Shown here: piece by piece, positions 1 through 11,818 of the stretch | Position numbering within the stretch: the first letter of the stretch is position 1 | Layout of the letters: every line of letters starts with the position of its first letter | Source of the DNA: Burkholderiales bacterium | Lineage (GTDB): Bacteria; Pseudomonadota; Gammaproteobacteria; Burkholderiales; Burkholderiaceae_C | DNA: 19,322 nucleotides | Direction: 5' to 3' | Assembly (NCBI GenBank): GCA_947450745.1 | Contig: CANFYD010000010.1 | Span: 1 to 19,322, forward strand | Program-made: the position numbers and the translations under genes | Notes under the pieces: model-generated | The model's database searches: none | Seen by the model: only the letters and a program-made list of their open reading frames with translations | What the model was told of the DNA's origin: nothing

Positions 1-1241
<1,241 letters not shown>

Positions 1242-1320
1242 AGTTTTAGGACGGACTGTCCGGGCGCATCAAGCTGATGGGGAGCGGCGCCGAGCCTGCG
1301 CTATCCTTTTTAACCTTGAA

Positions 1321-1423
1321 TAGGACTTGCGCAAAATTGTTCCAGCTAGGCATGACGCCGACGACAGTACGCCTGTACGGCAAGGCGGCGGAACAACGCT
1401 GGGGCGGTTTTGCACAAGTTCTA
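1321..1423. repeat. Intergenic long imperfect palindrome, copy 1 (shorter variant)
   Basis: The outer arms TAGGACTTGCGCAAAA (1321-1336) and TTTTGCACAAGTTCTA (1408-1423) are complementary at 14 of 16 positions. At the centre is GTAC-GCCT-GTAC (1367-1378). Read on the minus strand, the centre (CGTAC, 4-nt loop, GTAC), followed by GCCTAGC and then TGGAACA, recalls the layout of the two longer elements at 4120-4258 and 8214-8356. I therefore place it in the same family, less surely than those two. It sits between the divergent recQ and cupin starts and ends just before the cupin ribosome binding site, so it may lie in the cupin 5' leader. The sequence 1242-1320 shows no recognisable site. Confidence 0.6.
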
Positions 1424-1441
1424 TCAAAGGGGGATTAGGCC

Positions 1442-1930
1442 ATGAATGAAAAAGCAATCGAACTGCGCCACCAGCTGATCCGCAACTTCCAGCAACTGCC
1501 GCGCGAGCGCTTTTTGCGTGAACCGCTGTACGACAGCTTGGTGGCAGGTGTGTCCGACGGCACGGCGGCCCGCAAACTGGGCTGCGGCGTTGACACCCTG
1601 GCACCGGGCAAGCAGAGCTGCCCTTATCACTTTCACCACGCCCAAGAAGAAATGTTCATCGTGCTGGAAGGCCAGGGCACGCTGCGGGTGGCGGGCGAGT
1701 TGTTGCCGATCAGCGCCGGCGACGTGATCTTCATCCCCTGCGGGCCGGACTATCCGCATCACATCCTCAACACCTCGGACGCTTTGCTGACGTATTTGTC
1801 TGTCAGCACGCAGGAGCGCCCCGAGATCTGCGAGTACCCCGATTCCGGCAAAGTCAGCGCCTACTCCAGCGGCCCCGTCCTGATCCAGCGGCGCGAGAAC
1901 TCGCTGGATTACTGGGACGGCGAGGCTTGA
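1442..1930 (+). CDS. Small single-domain cupin protein
   Basis: This is a 162-residue, probably cytosolic protein with one conserved beta-barrel cupin domain (cupin_2 type) at about residues 45-125. Cupin motif 1 is visible as PYHFHHAQEEMFIVLEGQG, with H63, H65 and E69 or E70 as likely metal ligands. Motif 2 is GDVIFIPCGPDYPHHILN, with H106 (or H107) as the last ligand. Metal binding is therefore likely, but the substrate cannot be read from sequence. Relatives include sugar epimerases and isomerases, dioxygenases and small-ligand-binding proteins. The ATG has a good ribosome binding site (AAAGGGGGA, 1427-1435) at normal spacing. The gene stands alone, with repeat elements on both sides. No signal peptide or membrane segment is seen. 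Confidence 0.9.
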   Translation: MNEKAIELRHQLIRNFQQLPRERFLREPLYDSLVAGVSDGTAARKLGCGVDTLAPGKQSCPYHFHHAQEEMFIVLEGQGTLRVAGELLPISAGDVIFIPCGPDYPHHILNTSDALLTYLSVSTQERPEICEYPDSGKVSAYSSGPVLIQRRENSLDYWDGEA

Positions 1931-1959
1931 GCTGCGGCTGAGCCCAAGGCAGTGGCAAC

Positions 1960-2077
1960 GTAGGGCGGGTCAAGACCCGCGAGCGATTCCTTCACGGGCA
2001 GCAATATGCCGACTTGAGATGGCTTGGCACAACCCGGGTGCCACAGCCGGCCGCACGCGGGTCATGACCCGCCCTAC
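1960..2077. repeat. REP-type bipartite palindromic element (BIME-like), copy 1
   Basis: The left end is GTAG followed by the stem GCGGGTC-AA-GACCCGC. The right end is its inverse, GCGGGTC-AT-GACCCGC followed by CCTAC, so CTAC closes the element at 2077. Two inverted REP units, each headed by GTAG, with about 75 bp between them match the known layout of REP pairs mobilised by REP-associated tyrosine transposases (RAYTs). No RAYT gene is in this window. The element lies between the cupin stop and ssb and could end cupin transcription, although no U-tract follows it. The same termini recur at 4284 and 13100. Confidence 0.8.
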
Positions 2078-2205
2078 GTCAACAAGCGCAAGCGGATGGA
2101 CTCGCACGACAAAACCTGGGGCAAGCCCCGAGGGACAGGGAAGTCATGCAGGGCAGCCACGGCGGCATAATCCCGGCTTTGGAAATCTCGCAAGGCGGAC
2201 GCATC

Positions 2206-2814
2206 ATGGCCTCGGTCAATAAAGTAATCATCATTGGCAATTTGGGGCGCGACCCCGAGTTGCGCTACAACCCCAGCGGCGTGGCGTTTTGCACCCTCAG
2301 CCTGGCGACGACCCGCAGCTGGAAGAACCGCGAATCCGGCGAGAAGCAGGAAGAGACCGAATGGCACCGCGTCGTTTTCAACGACAAATTGGCGGAAATC
2401 GTCGGCCAATATTGCAAAAAGGGCCGTCCGCTCTACGTTGAAGGCCGGCTGCGCACCCGCAAGTGGGTCGATAAAGAAGGCAAAGAGGTCTACACGACCG
2501 AGATCATCGCCAACGAGATGCAGTTGCTCGGCGGCCGTGACGGCGGCGATGAAGGCGGCGGCGGTGGCGGTGCCAGCAGCTACGGCGGCGGCCAACAAGC
2601 CCGCAGCAACCCGGCCTCCGGCGGTGGCGGCGGCGGCGGCGGTGGCGGCAGCAATTACGGCGGCGGCGATGGCGACAACGACGGCTACGGCGAGCCTGCC
2701 CGCGCGCCCGCGCCCCGCGCTGCCGCACCGCGTGCGCCCGCACCGCGCGCCCCGGCCCCCGCGCCAAAGTCGGCCACCGGTTTTGACGACATGGATGACG
2801 ACATCCCGTTCTGA
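2206..2814 (+). CDS. ssb: Single-stranded DNA-binding protein SSB
   Basis: SSB coats single-stranded DNA during replication, repair and recombination and recruits partner proteins through its acidic tail. The 202-residue protein has the OB-fold at about residues 1-110 (MASVNKVIIIGNLGRDPELR at the start, then ETEWHRVVF and YVEGRLRTRKW). A Gly-rich, then Ala/Pro-rich disordered linker covers about 111-190, and the conserved tip DMDDDIPF is at the C-terminus. It is slightly longer than the E. coli protein because of the linker. The ATG at 2206 is preferred: it gives the canonical N-terminus and has an AAGGCGGA-like ribosome binding site (2192-2199). An upstream in-frame ATG at 2146 would add 20 unconserved residues. 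A CATAAT hexamer at 2166-2171 could be a -10 box, but no good -35 is visible. An intrinsic terminator follows. Confidence 0.97.
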   Translation: MASVNKVIIIGNLGRDPELRYNPSGVAFCTLSLATTRSWKNRESGEKQEETEWHRVVFNDKLAEIVGQYCKKGRPLYVEGRLRTRKWVDKEGKEVYTTEIIANEMQLLGGRDGGDEGGGGGGASSYGGGQQARSNPASGGGGGGGGGGSNYGGGDGDNDGYGEPARAPAPRAAAPRAPAPRAPAPAPKSATGFDDMDDDIPF

Positions 2815-2841
2815 TCCGTTCTAACCCGCGCTGATTCGAGC

Positions 2842-2878
2842 AAAAAGCCCGCTACGGTTGACTGCAGCGGGCTTTTTT
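2842..2878 (+). terminator. Rho-independent terminator of ssb
   Basis: A perfect stem GCCCGCT/AGCGGGC with a 12-nt loop is preceded by AAAAA and followed by TTTTTT, 28 bases after the ssb stop. The A-tract makes it likely to work in both directions. It lies across an upstream candidate start (2858) of the next gene, which is one reason to reject that start. Confidence 0.92.
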
Positions 2879-2926
2879 ACGGCCGTCGTTTGGCAGCCGC
2901 TAGCCCCGTTCACCGAGAATACGGGG

Positions 2927-4117
2927 ATGAACATCGATACCGCACCCCAAATCCGCTGGACCGACAACCAAGATCAGCCCCAGCAAGCGCGCTGGCGTTC
3001 GCTGGCCGACTACCCGCCGCCGAAGCGCATTGCCGTGGTGGACGACACCCTCGACGCCGACACCGCCTACAAAATGGCCTGTGAAGGCACCGGCCTGCTG
3101 TGGTGCGGCGATTTCCACAACGCCAAGCTGATGATGCAGGCGATGGTGCGCCGCATCGACTCGAAAGTGCTGCGCACCAAGATCAAGGCCAACAAGGCTG
3201 GCACACCGATCGCGCCGCCGTTGTCCATGCACGACGCCTTTGTGCAGTACCGCAAGGCACAGGCGCTGCGCTCACGCGTGCTGGGCATGCTGCTGCTGCC
3301 GTTTGATGCCGACCACTGCGTGCCCTTGCGCCGCGCCCCCGATGTGCGGCCGGCGATTCTGCAGGCACGCGGCCCGGTGGAGGAGCATTACGTGGCCTCG
3401 CTGCGCGAGTTGCAGGGCTTGATCAGTGCCTACGAATGGCGTGAAAAAGGCATCCATGTCGGCGCGTTGAAGGGCTCGGTGCACGCGCATTACGCGGTGT
3501 TCTCGCCAGTGCGGGGCGAGTATGTGGACTTCGTCGCGCATGCGCCGCTGCCGGATTGCCTCAAAAGCAGTGGCAAGGCCGGCGTGGCCTTTGACATCGG
3601 CACCGGCACCGGCGTGCTGGCGGCGGTGCTGGCACGGCGCGGCGTCAACCGCGTGGTCGCCACCGACATGGACCCGCGTGCGCTCACCTGCGCCGCTGAA
3701 AATCTGGAACAACTGAAGGTCAGCAGCCGCGTGGAATTGGTGAGTGCCAACTTGTTCCCCGAAGGCTTGGCCGAGCTGATCGTCTGCAACCCGCCCTGGT
3801 TGCCGGGCCGCCCCACCTCGTCGCTGGAGCACGCGGTGTACGACCCGGACAGCCGCATGTTGCGCGGCTTTTTGGCCGGCCTGACCGCTCACCTGGCACC
3901 CGGCGGCGAGGGTTGGTTGATCTTGTCCGACCTGGCCGAACACCTGGGCCTGCGCACGCGGGAAGAGTTGCAAGCCTGGATCAGCGCCGCCGGCCTGGTG
4001 GTGCTCAGCCGCGTCGATGCCAAACCGACCCACGCCCGCGCCACCGACACCACCGACCCGCTGTTCAAAGCCCGCTCGGCAGAAGTCACCTCGATGTGGC
4101 GCTTGGCCGCCGCTTGA
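2927..4117 (+). CDS. Class I SAM-dependent methyltransferase (NPPW motif; small-domain/PrmC-RlmG-like)
   Basis: The protein has 396 residues. Its N-terminal about 200 residues have no motif I recognise. A Rossmann methyltransferase domain follows, with motif I DIGTGTG at residues 223-229 (SAM binding), ATDMDPRA as the acidic end of strand 2, and NPPW at 288-291. An (N/D)PP(Y/W) motif is typical of enzymes that methylate planar amide or amino nitrogens: N6-adenine, N2-guanine in rRNA (RlmG/RsmC), or glutamine in release factors (PrmC). The actual substrate is unknown. The ATG at 2927 is chosen because earlier in-frame starts (2858) fall inside the ssb terminator and give an unconserved N-terminus. 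Only a weak GGGG precedes it. It is a single-gene unit, and a large palindromic repeat starts 2 bases after its stop. Confidence 0.85.
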   Translation: MNIDTAPQIRWTDNQDQPQQARWRSLADYPPPKRIAVVDDTLDADTAYKMACEGTGLLWCGDFHNAKLMMQAMVRRIDSKVLRTKIKANKAGTPIAPPLSMHDAFVQYRKAQALRSRVLGMLLLPFDADHCVPLRRAPDVRPAILQARGPVEEHYVASLRELQGLISAYEWREKGIHVGALKGSVHAHYAVFSPVRGEYVDFVAHAPLPDCLKSSGKAGVAFDIGTGTGVLAAVLARRGVNRVVATDMDPRALTCAAENLEQLKVSSRVELVSANLFPEGLAELIVCNPPWLPGRPTSSLEHAVYDPDSRMLRGFLAGLTAHLAPGGEGWLILSDLAEHLGLRTREELQAWISAAGLVVLSRVDAKPTHARATDTTDPLFKARSAEVTSMWRLAAA

Positions 4118-4119
4118 GC

Positions 4120-4258
4120 GGGTGAGAGTTTTTCTACTGCGCGGCCGCCATGCGTCGTTGGCCGGATGCTCGGGATCCTCACGTACAGGAAGTACGTTCC
4201 GGTCCCTGCGCTCCGTCCGCCTAGCCTGCCAACCGCTCGCTACGAAAAACTCCCACCC
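4120..4258. repeat. Intergenic long imperfect palindrome, copy 2
   Basis: The outer arms GGGTGAGAGTTTTT (4120-4133) and AAAAACTCCCACCC (4245-4258) are complementary at 13 of 14 positions. The centre is the perfect hairpin ACGTAC-AGGAA-GTACGT (4181-4197). The left half contains GCGGCCGCCATGCGTCG and the right half CCGCCTAGCCTG. The copy at 8214-8356 shares these blocks nearly base for base. It lies right after the methyltransferase stop, so it would form a long hairpin at the 3' end of that mRNA. Between its end and 4283 I see nothing further. Confidence 0.85.
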
Positions 4259-4283
4259 TCCGACGGCTCGCTCCAACCCAGTT

Positions 4284-4369
4284 GTAGGGCGGGTCGCGAC
4301 CCGCGTCGGGCCGGCTGCGGCGCTTCGGTGCCACTGCCGCCATCGCTCGCAGGTCTGGACCCGCCCTAC
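4284..4369. repeat. REP-type bipartite palindromic element (BIME-like), copy 2
   Basis: The left end is GTAG plus the stem GCGGGTC-GC-GACCCGC. The right end is the inverse, GCAGGTC-TG-GACCCGC-CCTAC, with one mismatch to copy 1. It is 86 bp long, shorter than copies 1 and 3, with an unrelated GC-rich middle. It lies between copy 2 of the long palindrome and the oxoprolinase start. The bases 4370-4419 show no clear promoter. Confidence 0.8.
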
Positions 4370-4422
4370 GTGATTCGGCAGCCCAACCGGCATGGCTTGA
4401 AGTGAGTGACTGAGTCCCCGTG

Positions 4423-8213
<3,791 letters not shown>

Positions 8214-8214
<1 letters not shown>

Positions 8215-8356
8215 GAGGGTGAAAACTTTTTACTGCGCGGCCGCCATGCGTCGTTGGCTGGGTACTCGGAATCCTCACGTACCTGGAGTACGTTCCGACA
8301 TCCGCGCCCCATCCGCCTAGCCTGACAACCGCTCGCTACAAAAGTTCTCGCCCTCT
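8214..8356. repeat. Intergenic long imperfect palindrome, copy 3
   Basis: The outer arms AGAGGGTGAAAACTTTT (8214-8230) and AAAAGTTCTCGCCCTCT (8340-8356) pair at 15 of 17 positions. The centre is ACGTAC-CTGGA-GTACGT (8277-8293). The left arm begins on the last base of the oxoprolinase stop codon. The inner blocks (CTGCGCGGCCGCCATGCG, CCGCCTAGCCTG, AACCGCTCGCTAC) match copy 2 almost exactly, while the outer arms differ from copy 2 yet still pair. It is likely the 3' hairpin of the oxoprolinase mRNA. Confidence 0.85.
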
Positions 8357-8448
8357 GAGTTCCGAGCCAAAGCTGAAAAGCCAAAAAGTGCCGTATTTAT
8401 TAAAAATAATAAAATGATGGCGTAAATAGGTCGCTGGCGGAGGGTTGG

Positions 8449-8468
8449 ACTACCTACTTATTGGTAGT
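8449..8468. promoter_or_regulatory. Possible response-regulator operator (NarL-like 7-2-7 palindrome)
   Basis: ACTACC (8449-8454) and GGTAGT (8463-8468) form an inverted repeat with an 8-nt spacer. The inner part, TACCTAC-TT-ATTGGTA, has the 7-2-7 spacing of NarL/FixJ-type sites (consensus TACYYMT-N2-AKRRGTA) with about two mismatches. It could equally be a hairpin. No NarL-type regulator is in the window. Confidence 0.3.
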
Positions 8469-8566
8469 TCTGAAAAAACGCGGGGATTAAGGTGTGAGCT
8501 GGCCCAGAAGCAGCCTGACGGCAGGTTCGGAGCCATCAGAAGGCCGACTTAACAAGCGGCCTGTCT

Positions 8567-8614
8567 TTCACCTGTTCGCCCGTTCACCTGTACCCCTGTT
8601 CACCCACTCGGCAG
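8567..8614 (+). repeat. Three degenerate 16-bp tandem repeats upstream of the kinase operon
   Basis: The units are TTCACCTGTTCGCCCG, TTCACCTGTACCCCTG and TTCACCCACTCGGCAG. Units 1 and 2 match at 13 of 16 positions; units 1 and 3 match at about 11. A run of same-orientation repeats about 160-210 bases before the kinase start could be a cooperative binding site. No factor is known. Confidence 0.4.
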
Positions 8615-8715
8615 CGCTCGACAAGGCGCAAGACAGCGGGGCGGTGGTGGTGGTCGATCGGGCCCACTTCACCGAGCCCCGAAAGCCCCGAGCCCCACGA
8701 TGCGCTGGCCAGCTA

Positions 8716-8726
8716 CCCCCCCCCCC
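8716..8726 (+). repeat. Homopolymer run of 11 cytosines in the leader of the kinase gene
   Basis: Eleven C in a row stand 50 bases before the chosen kinase start. Runs of this length slip readily in replication. The run lies before the chosen start and so would not change the kinase frame itself, but it could alter leader structure or an upstream start. It may also be miscounted in the assembly. Confidence 0.9.
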
Positions 8727-8776
8727 GACATGCAACGGCCATGGCGGATGAGTCGTTTTGGCGCGGCCTGGGGCCA

Positions 8777-11700
8777 ATGAACAAGCCCCGCTGGCTGCTG
8801 ATCGCGGCGCTGGGAATAGCCGCCTTTGTCGCCGCAGTGGTGTTGCTGCGCGGGCTGGAGGACAAGGCCGCAGCGCAGCAGTTTCAGCAGCAAGCCATTG
8901 AGCAAGCGGACGACTTGCAGCAAATCATCAGCAGCAGCTTGAAAGATGTCGAGCTGTTGGCGGCCATGCTGGACAACACCAATAGCCTCGACCAAACCAG
9001 CTTCGGCCGCCTGGCGCAACCGATATTGAGCGCCAACCACGCGCTCCGGGCTTTGAAATGGGCCCCACGAGTCCGCGATGCGGCGCGCGTCGAGCAGGTG
9101 CGACTGGCGCGCCTCAACCTTCATCCCGGCTTCGAGTTCACCGAGGCCTCGGCCCAAGGCAGCTTGGTTACGGCTGCTCGCCGACCCGTTTATTACCCGA
9201 TTCTGTTGATTGAGCCGCTGCTGGAGAACTACGGCATGCTGGGCTTTGACCTGGGTTCCCAGACCGCCCGGCAGGGCGCGCTGGAGCTGGCCAGCACGAG
9301 TGGGCGTTTGGTCGCCACAGCCCGGAAGACCCGCTTGCTGGCGGATGCGGCCGGACGCTGGAGCGTGATGCTGCTGAGCCCGGTGTTTCGCCACGGCCCG
9401 GAGACGCGCAACGAAGCAAAAAACGGCCCGCAGAGCGGCTTGCAAGTCGAGCCGTCAAGCACCGACGCGCTGCGCGGCGTGGTGCAGGGCGTGCTGCAGA
9501 TCGACTTGCTGGTAGAGGCGGCGCTGAACCACAACCGCATCGTGCGCGCGGACCACGAGCCCGTCCAACTGGCCTTGTTCGACGAGGCCGCGCCGCCGGG
9601 CCAGCGCCTGCTGTACCCCCAGGACTTGGCGATGAACGACGATGCCGACGCCCTGCCCGCCGGCTACAGCTTCAGCCGCCAGATCGACATCGGCGGGCGC
9701 AGCTGGCGAGTCTTTGCCGCACCGCTCGCCGGCCACTTGAGCCCCAGCCGCTGGATGAGCCGGCTGCTGCCCTTGCTCGGGCTGTTGCTCGCGCTGTTCG
9801 GGGCCTTCAACTTGGAGCGCAGTCGCAAAATGCGGCGCGAAGCGCGCGAGCGCGGGCAGTTGACTGCCGCCGTCGAGCTGGCCAAGGAATACGCCGAAAA
9901 CATCATCGCCTCGATTCACGAGCCGCTGCTGGTGCTGAACGCGCAGCTGAGCGTGATCACCGCCAACCGGAGTTTCTACAAGGTCTTCCGGGCAACGCCG
10001 GAGCAGACCCTGGGCCACTTCATCTACGACCTGGGCAACCGGCAATGGGACATCCCGCAACTGCGCCGGCTGTTTGAGGAAATTCTGCCCAAATCGTCCG
10101 TCTTCAATGACTACGAAGTCGAGCATCAGTTCCCGGTCATCGGCCGCCGGACGATCAGGCTGAACGCACGCGAGGTGTTCCGCGGCAAAGTCGGCTCGCA
10201 AATCATTCTGCTGGCGATGGAGGACATCACCGAGCGCAAAAAAATCGCGGCCGACCTGGCCGCTGCGCATGAAGCGCTGGTGCTGCGCGACGCCGAGAAG
10301 AGCCTGCGCGCCACCGGCTTGATGGAAGAAAAAGACCAGGCCCAAGCGGCCAACGAAGCCAAGAGCCAGTTCCTGGCGACGATGAGCCACGAGCTGCGCA
10401 CGCCGATGAACGGCATCCTGGGCATGGCGCAGGTGCTGCTGGCGGCCGACCTGCCGGAGGCCGAACGGCGCGACTACACGCGCACCATTTACAGCTCGGG
10501 CCAAGCGCTGCTGCGCCTGCTCAACGACATCCTCGACCTCTCCAAGATCGAGGCCGGCATGGTCGATTTTGAAACCATCCCGATCGAGCTGATCGAGGAA
10601 GCGCGGCTGCGCTTCGAGCGCAGCGCCGCCGACAAGGGCCTGGCCATCGAAGCGCATTGGCGCGGGCCGCTCGAACTGATAGCGCCCAACCCGACTTACC
10701 AGGGCGATCCCTATCGCCTGACGCAAATGCTTGTCAACCTGGTCAGCAACGCGATCAAGTTCACCGCCCAGGGGCAGATCCGCATCGAGGTGCGCGAACT
10801 GGGTGAAGCGGGGCCAAGCCAGCAACTTGAATTTGCCGTGAGTGACAGCGGCATCGGCATTTCGGACGAGCAACGCGCGGGCCTGTTCGAGTCGTTTGCG
10901 CAGGCGGACAGCTCGATCACGCGCCACTACGGCGGCACCGGCCTGGGCCTGTCCATCGTGCGTAAGCTGGCACAAGCGATGGGCGGCACGGCCGGGGTGG
11001 AAAGCCAGCTCGGCCAAGGCTCGCGCTTCTGGTTTCGCATCGACGCAGAAAAGACAAGCGCGCCGGCCGATCTGCCGGCGGTGGCAGCGGCGGACGCTGC
11101 AGAACCAGGCGCAGCAATCACGCTGAGCGGCCGGGTGCTGGTGGTGGACGACGATCTGATCAACCAGCAGGTGATGCGGGCGATGTTGCAGCACCTGGGG
11201 CTGACCCCAAGCTTCGCCAGCGACGGGCAGCAAGGCTTGCAGGCCGCCACGCAGGTCGACACGCAGGACAACGGGATCGACCTGATTCTGATGGATTTGC
11301 GCATGCCGGTGCTGGACGGCTATGCCGCCACCCGGCAGATCAGGCAGTGGGAAGCCCAGGCCGGACGGGCGCGCTGCGCCATCATCGCGGTGACCGCCGA
11401 GGCCTATGCGCAAGACCGGCAGCGCTGCCTGGATGCCGGCATGGACGCGGTGCTGACCAAACCGGTCGACGCCGACGCCCTGACCGCCGTGTTGCGCCGC
11501 TGGCTGCCCAGCGCCGTGCGGGTGGCACCCGCCGCACCGACGCGCCCGCCCCAGACGGCGGATTACGTCCGCATCGGCGCGCTGCTGCAAAGCCTCGAGC
11601 CCCTGCTGATCGCGCAAAAGTACCAGGCCATCGTCAACGTCAAGGACTTGCAGCAGGCGGTGAGGGGCACCGAGCTGGCCGCCGGCGTGGAGCGCATCGC

Positions 11701-11818
11701 ACTGGCGCTGGAGCACTACGACTTTGAGCAAGCCGGCGCGCACCTGCGCCGGCTGATGCAGAGCGTCGAAAACAATCAAAACAACGACAACAACAACCCA
11801 AGCGGAGCCACCTCGTGA
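8777..11818 (+). CDS. Membrane hybrid sensor histidine kinase (CHASE-PAS-HisKA-HATPase-REC)
   Basis: The protein has 1013 residues. TM1 (about 6-25) is followed by a periplasmic CHASE domain (about 50-280: LKWAPRV, YYPILLIEP, GFDLGS, LLSPVF), which in its family senses small ligands. Next come TM2 (about 328-346), a PAS domain (about 375-485, ending in DITERK), HisKA with SHELRTPMNG (phosphoacceptor H538), HATPase_c (N-box N658, DSGIGI at 690, GGTGLGLS at 719-726) and a receiver domain (acidic VVDDD, phosphoacceptor D840 in MDLRMP, K895). The helical C-terminus (about 925-1000) resembles an Hpt bundle but has no HxxKG phosphoacceptor. The ATG at 8777 is preferred because it opens a standard MNKPRWLL signal anchor. 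An ATG at 8741 adds 12 residues with no better ribosome binding site. Its TGA overlaps the GTG of the next gene (GTGA), so the two are coupled. Ligand and output are unknown. Confidence 0.93.
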   Translation: MNKPRWLLIAALGIAAFVAAVVLLRGLEDKAAAQQFQQQAIEQADDLQQIISSSLKDVELLAAMLDNTNSLDQTSFGRLAQPILSANHALRALKWAPRVRDAARVEQVRLARLNLHPGFEFTEASAQGSLVTAARRPVYYPILLIEPLLENYGMLGFDLGSQTARQGALELASTSGRLVATARKTRLLADAAGRWSVMLLSPVFRHGPETRNEAKNGPQSGLQVEPSSTDALRGVVQGVLQIDLLVEAALNHNRIVRADHEPVQLALFDEAAPPGQRLLYPQDLAMNDDADALPAGYSFSRQIDIGGRSWRVFAAPLAGHLSPSRWMSRLLPLLGLLLALFGAFNLERSRKMRREARERGQLTAAVELAKEYAENIIASIHEPLLVLNAQLSVITANRSFYKVFRATPEQTLGHFIYDLGNRQWDIPQLRRLFEEILPKSSVFNDYEVEHQFPVIGRRTIRLNAREVFRGKVGSQIILLAMEDITERKKIAADLAAAHEALVLRDAEKSLRATGLMEEKDQAQAANEAKSQFLATMSHELRTPMNGILGMAQVLLAADLPEAERRDYTRTIYSSGQALLRLLNDILDLSKIEAGMVDFETIPIELIEEARLRFERSAADKGLAIEAHWRGPLELIAPNPTYQGDPYRLTQMLVNLVSNAIKFTAQGQIRIEVRELGEAGPSQQLEFAVSDSGIGISDEQRAGLFESFAQADSSITRHYGGTGLGLSIVRKLAQAMGGTAGVESQLGQGSRFWFRIDAEKTSAPADLPAVAAADAAEPGAAITLSGRVLVVDDDLINQQVMRAMLQHLGLTPSFASDGQQGLQAATQVDTQDNGIDLILMDLRMPVLDGYAATRQIRQWEAQAGRARCAIIAVTAEAYAQDRQRCLDAGMDAVLTKPVDADALTAVLRRWLPSAVRVAPAAPTRPPQTADYVRIGALLQSLEPLLIAQKYQAIVNVKDLQQAVRGTELAAGVERIALALEHYDFEQAGAHLRRLMQSVENNQNNDNNNPSGATS

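Larger units (their letters stand above)
8357..8776 (+). promoter_or_regulatory. Upstream region of the sensor-kinase operon (AT-rich patch, palindrome, repeats, C tract)
   Basis: This gap of about 420 bp holds no convincing gene. It opens with the most AT-rich stretch of the window (about 8393-8430, with TATTTATTAAAAATAATAAAA), which could be an UP element or a -10 region (TAAAAT at 8410-8415), although no matching -35 is visible. After it come a NarL-like palindrome (8449-8468), a 6-bp stem AGGCCG/CGGCCT (8541-8562), degenerate 16-bp repeats (8567-8614) and an 11-C run (8716-8726). The length and contents suggest a regulated promoter with a long leader. That is inference. Confidence 0.45.

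Noticed and set aside
2858..2926. Longer N-terminus for the methyltransferase
   Set aside because: The upstream start lies within the ssb terminator hairpin and the added residues look non-coding.
4284..4369. CRISPR-like reading of the GTAGGGCGGGTC repeats
   Set aside because: The copies are inverted pairs at distant loci with no regular spacers, so they are REP elements and not a CRISPR array.
3272..4393. 373-codon minus-strand frame over the methyltransferase
   Set aside because: It is a shadow that runs through the palindromic repeat and REP element and has no recognisable domain.
8490..8570. Possible riboswitch or small RNA fold in the kinase leader
   Set aside because: Only short stems (4-6 bp) are visible and none matches a riboswitch core I know.
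8494..8751. GTG-started 85-codon frame before the kinase
   Set aside because: It crosses repeats and the C tract, has no recognisable domain and overlaps an alternative kinase start. It is kept only as part of the phase-variation idea.
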